Assembly: GCA_963971575.1 (NCBI GenBank)
Contig: OZ020625.1
Location: 20,574,474 to 20,638,473 of the forward strand
Direction of reading: 5' to 3'
Length of the DNA stretch: 64,000 nucleotides
From: Liopterus haemorrhoidalis
Taxonomy: Eukaryota > Arthropoda > Insecta > Coleoptera > Dytiscidae
Numbering within the stretch: position 1 is the stretch's first letter; every line of letters starts with the position of its first letter. Made by a program: the position numbers and the translations under genes. The notes below the pieces were generated by a model, which did not search any database, had not been told where the DNA came from, and saw nothing but the letters and a program-made list of their open reading frames with translations. Shown here one piece after another: positions 61,531-64,000 of this stretch.

Positions 61531-62118
61531 TTGCCCTGTAAAGGACTTCCATCCGTCCCCAGAAACAAGCGGTCATGTAGAGCAGGCTGCGACAGAGTCG
61601 AGTCTCTCTCTCACATCCTCCAGGGATGCAAGAACACGCACTATGACCGCATCGCGCTACATAACGAAGTCGTGGCTAAAGTCGCCAAATTTACCCGATC
61701 AAAAGGCTGGACGACCGAGGTAAAACCTCTTGTTAGACACCGAGACGGCACGCTGTATAAGCTGGACTTGGTGCTCCACCTCCAGGTTAGCTGGGAGGGA
61801 CCTCGTACGCTAGACGAGAGTTACGCTCTCAAGCGCGAGGTATACGACCACGCCAAGTTCCGCGCTGCAGCTGCCGCCCGATGGCCCGCATATTCGCTCG
61901 ATGTTCTCCCGCTCATTCTCAGGGCGATAGGCATCTGGCCCCGGGCCAACAATGAACTATCACGTCGACTCACGATACCCAAACATCTGCAAGTATCTTG
62001 TGTTCGGACCTTCCTGAAGTGGGGCAGCACGCTGCACAAGCGCTTTATGGCGTCTTTGTGGCGAAAGCGTCCAGCCAGAGCACAGGTGGACGGTCTCCAA
62101 AAGCGATTTTCACGGTGA
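61510..62118 (+). pseudogene. family A CCHC finger and degenerate endonuclease (A4)
   Basis: A 202-residue open stretch without an ATG of its own: C23-R-A-G-C27 ... H35-I-L-Q-G-C40 (CCHC), H-Y-D-R-I-A-L-H-N-E, then G-T-L-Y-K-L-D-L-V-L-H-L-Q-V-S-W-E (79-96). The expected K-P-D reads K-L-D and the strand that normally supplies the second Asp is shortened, as in A2, so nuclease activity is doubtful. The tail T-I-P-K-H-L-Q-V-S-C-V-R-T-F-L-K ends at TGA 62116-62118. It is the best family A C-terminus here. Confidence 0.75.
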
Positions 62119-62160
62119 AGTTAACCATTATCGAACTGACCAGCTAGTATTTGTCGATCC

Positions 62161-62192
62161 CGCACGCCCGCTTTCATTTACGAGGGCGTGCG
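62161..62192 (+). repeat. 9-bp perfect hairpin in family A 3' UTR (A4)
   Basis: CGCACGCCC (62161-62169) and GGGCGTGCG (62184-62192), identical to the A2 hairpin at 14214-14245. Confidence 0.8.
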
Positions 62193-62805
62193 AGGTCTAA
62201 TCATTATATGTAAAGCCTGCTGACTGGGCTCCACAGTCATAATGTCCTCTCTTCCCTTCAGGAAGAAGGATTTAAAAATAGTCTTAGTCTTCAGTCTTAG
62301 TTGAATTGGTTGAATTGGAAGTTGAGCTGGACGGATGCTCTCGTGAACCCTTCAGCAACATTATTAATAAGAAAAACATTATCGTTTTAATACTAAAAAC
62401 TATAGAAAATTGTGACTAAACCGTATGTGTGTTGTGTGAACTGAGAAAATTGTGATTTTAGTACCAAATTAGTGACATTACTTTAATTTCTTTAAAAAAC
62501 ATTATTTAAAAAAAACCGTTTTATCAGACATTGAACAGAATTACTCGGCTTAACTTGTTAATCCAAGCGAAAATCGGCTTGCGACGTAACATTATATTTG
62601 AATAAACTTGATAATGTAGTACTCTTAAGATATATATCTACCTTTTATATAAAATATTCCATTTTATTTTTTAAATAAGACCATGTCCAAAATGACTACT
62701 AGACGAACAACTAGCATAAGAACATTAAAACTGACGAAGAAGGGAACTCAAAAATAGGAAATACTAACGAAATCTCCAAATATCTCTAATGTTAGCATCA
62801 TATCT

Positions 62806-63605
62806 ATGAAGGACACCTCGGCAAATGACGTAAATATTTTGACCCAGGAAGATATCATACTAGATTTGAAAGAAAAATTAGCAAGATACAATGGAGATAT
62901 CCTTAGTCTAAACGAAGAAAAGGAGAAACTTCTGAAAACAATTGACAGATTAAAAGGTACGATTGAACATAAAATAACACTGGTGGATTCACTAACAAAC
63001 ACCCAAAAAACTTTAACAAAAAAACTGCCTGCTGCTCCATAGCTACACAAACCGAGTCTGACGAAAAGAGTGTAGAAACTGAAACTGTTTGCTGCTCCAT
63101 CGCGACACAAACAGAATTTGAAAAACAGAACGAAGAAATTAAAGAAAAATTGAAAAAGAAAAATCCGAAAGTGAGACGAAAAAATAAAAATTTGACAACT
63201 CTCCGAATAAATAAAAGCGAATTAATCAAGGACGTAGCCTACATAGCAACAACAAACAAAACAGTTAAATCTATTGAAAGTTGCAATAGAAAGCTATTAT
63301 TGTTATTTGATAGCCATGGAAGAGGCCTGTACCTTCCAATAAGACATAAGTTAAACAGAAATGTTAAACTGGAAAGTATATTCAAGCCATATGCGAATTT
63401 TAAATGTGTCACAGAAAATTTCGCGAAACTGACCAAGGATTATAACAAAAGTGACTATGTTATAATAACTGCAGGCACTAATGATCAGAGTTTAGAAGAC
63501 TATAAAAAAAGTGTAACTGACATTGTAAAACATTGTACACATACAAACTTAATAATAAATACGGTTCCATATCGATACGACTGTGTACAAATGAAACAAC
63601 AGTGA
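62806..63605 (+). pseudogene. E2 ORF1: coiled coil plus SGNH hydrolase-like domain
   Basis: 62806-63042 encodes a coiled-coil region (L-K-E-K-L-A-R-Y-N-G-D, E-E-K-E-K-L-L-K-T-I-D-R-L). After a slip in an A run near 63020 the frame reads C-C-S-I-A-T-Q-T-E twice (63029-63061 and 63087-63114). Then 63150-63605 encodes the SGNH domain with F-D-S-H-G-R-G-L and I-T-A-G-T-N-D. The frame ends Q-M-K-Q-Q-stop at 63603-63605. The upstream ATG at 62694 is separated by a TAG near 62755. Only this A-run frameshift and the early TAG disrupt it. Confidence 0.7.
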
Positions 63606-63649
63606 ATTAAATTTTCCTCCAAAATTGTTAATAATGGGCAAAAAGTAGG

Positions 63650-64000
63650 TATTGTGACTGTATTACATCAAAATATCCAATGTCTCAGAAACAAAATTGA
63701 ATTTTTAGAAATATTTTAAATAAAGAATAATTACGATATCCTGTGCTTTTCTGAGCATTGGCTATATCCTGATGAAGCAGTCCACATACCTGGGTACCGC
63801 ACGATATGTAAATATTCAACGAGTATAAAAAATAACGGCGGTGTATTAACAATGATTAGCAATAATGTAGAATTTGTAAGAGAAATAGCAGAGGTTAAAC
63901 ACTTATGTCAAGAACAGATATATGAGTGCTGTACATCTGTTGTTTCTGTAAACAAAAAAAACATTGTAATTGTGACTATACATCGGACACCTGACTACAG
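63650..64000 (+). pseudogene. E2 AP endonuclease (partial)
   Basis: L-H-Q-N-I-Q-C-L-R-N-K, a TAA near 63717, I-L-C-F-S-E-H-W-L and I-V-I-V-T-I-H-R-T-P-D-Y at the edge. This is the N-terminal half of an APE-type LINE endonuclease, matching E1 15650-16000. Confidence 0.75.

Larger units (their letters stand above)
53305..62276 (+). mobile_element. R2-clade retrotransposon, family A, copy A4 (interrupted by LINE K)
   Basis: The longest family A copy, with the most 5' sequence. It has a leader with an 8-bp hairpin (53602-53625), zinc-finger region, linker, RT with intact motif A and F-A-D-D, then LINE K (56388-61175) inserted in the thumb, then CCHC and endonuclease remnants and the 3' UTR hairpin (62161-62192). 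Excluding LINE K it is about 4.2 kb. It is followed by element E2 at the same junction as A2-E1. It contains the shared TAA and TAG in the zinc fingers. Confidence 0.8.
62277..64000 (+). mobile_element. CR1/L2-like LINE with SGNH domain, copy E2 (runs off the window)
   Basis: Almost identical to E1 (14326-16010) over its whole visible length, including the preceding family A 3' UTR. It runs past the window edge in the AP endonuclease. The left boundary is approximate. Its ORF1 is better preserved than in E1. Confidence 0.75.

Overview
This 64-kb window is animal repeat DNA, most likely from an insect or another arthropod. It holds R2-clade, CR1/Jockey-like and I-clade non-LTR retrotransposons, BEL/Pao LTR remnants and a hAT DNA transposon. 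I found no convincing single-copy host gene. Nearly every coding stretch is a decayed or chimeric transposon open reading frame. The plus-strand R2-type blocks look moderately GC-rich. The 34.2-41.6 kb and 56.4-61.2 kb stretches are very AT-rich.

Four R2-clade families (called A, B, C and D here) make up most of the window, all on the plus strand. Each encodes N-terminal zinc fingers, usually a Myb-like segment, a reverse transcriptase (RT), a CCHC finger and a restriction-like endonuclease (RLE). The order is: A1 (1-2774), B1 (2775-6233), D1 (6234-10068), C fragment (10315-10486), A2 (10487-~14325), SGNH/AP-endonuclease element E1 (~14326-16080), A3 (16081-19741, interrupted by LINE F at 17718-19537), B2 (19742-22613), D2 (22614-24852), full-length C1 (25758-29932), B3 (~30101-34205). 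After an AT-rich interlude come D3 (46381-49941), C3 (49942-53291), A4 (~53305-62276, interrupted by LINE K at 56388-61175) and E2 (~62277 to the edge). The order A-B-D-C-A-E therefore recurs. Sister copies share inactivating mutations, which points to segmental duplication of a composite block rather than repeated retrotransposition.

The AT-rich interlude (34.2-46.4 kb) holds a decayed LINE (G) split by a composite insertion that contains a 756-bp hAT with a perfect 8-bp target duplication. Next to it is a tRNA-like (SINE-like) segment. Then come the 3' part of a BEL/Pao element on the minus strand, an I-clade LINE with RNase H on the minus strand, and a BEL/Pao RT fragment.

The most striking signal is that families C and D end exactly at short copies of the 28S rRNA R2 target site. 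C1 has 28S-like sequence on both sides, although no rRNA gene is present. The locus looks like a graveyard of R2 elements that carried 28S footprints out of rDNA, or a heavily eroded rDNA-derived array, later duplicated as a block. All comparisons were made by eye, and the 28S sequence was recalled from general knowledge.
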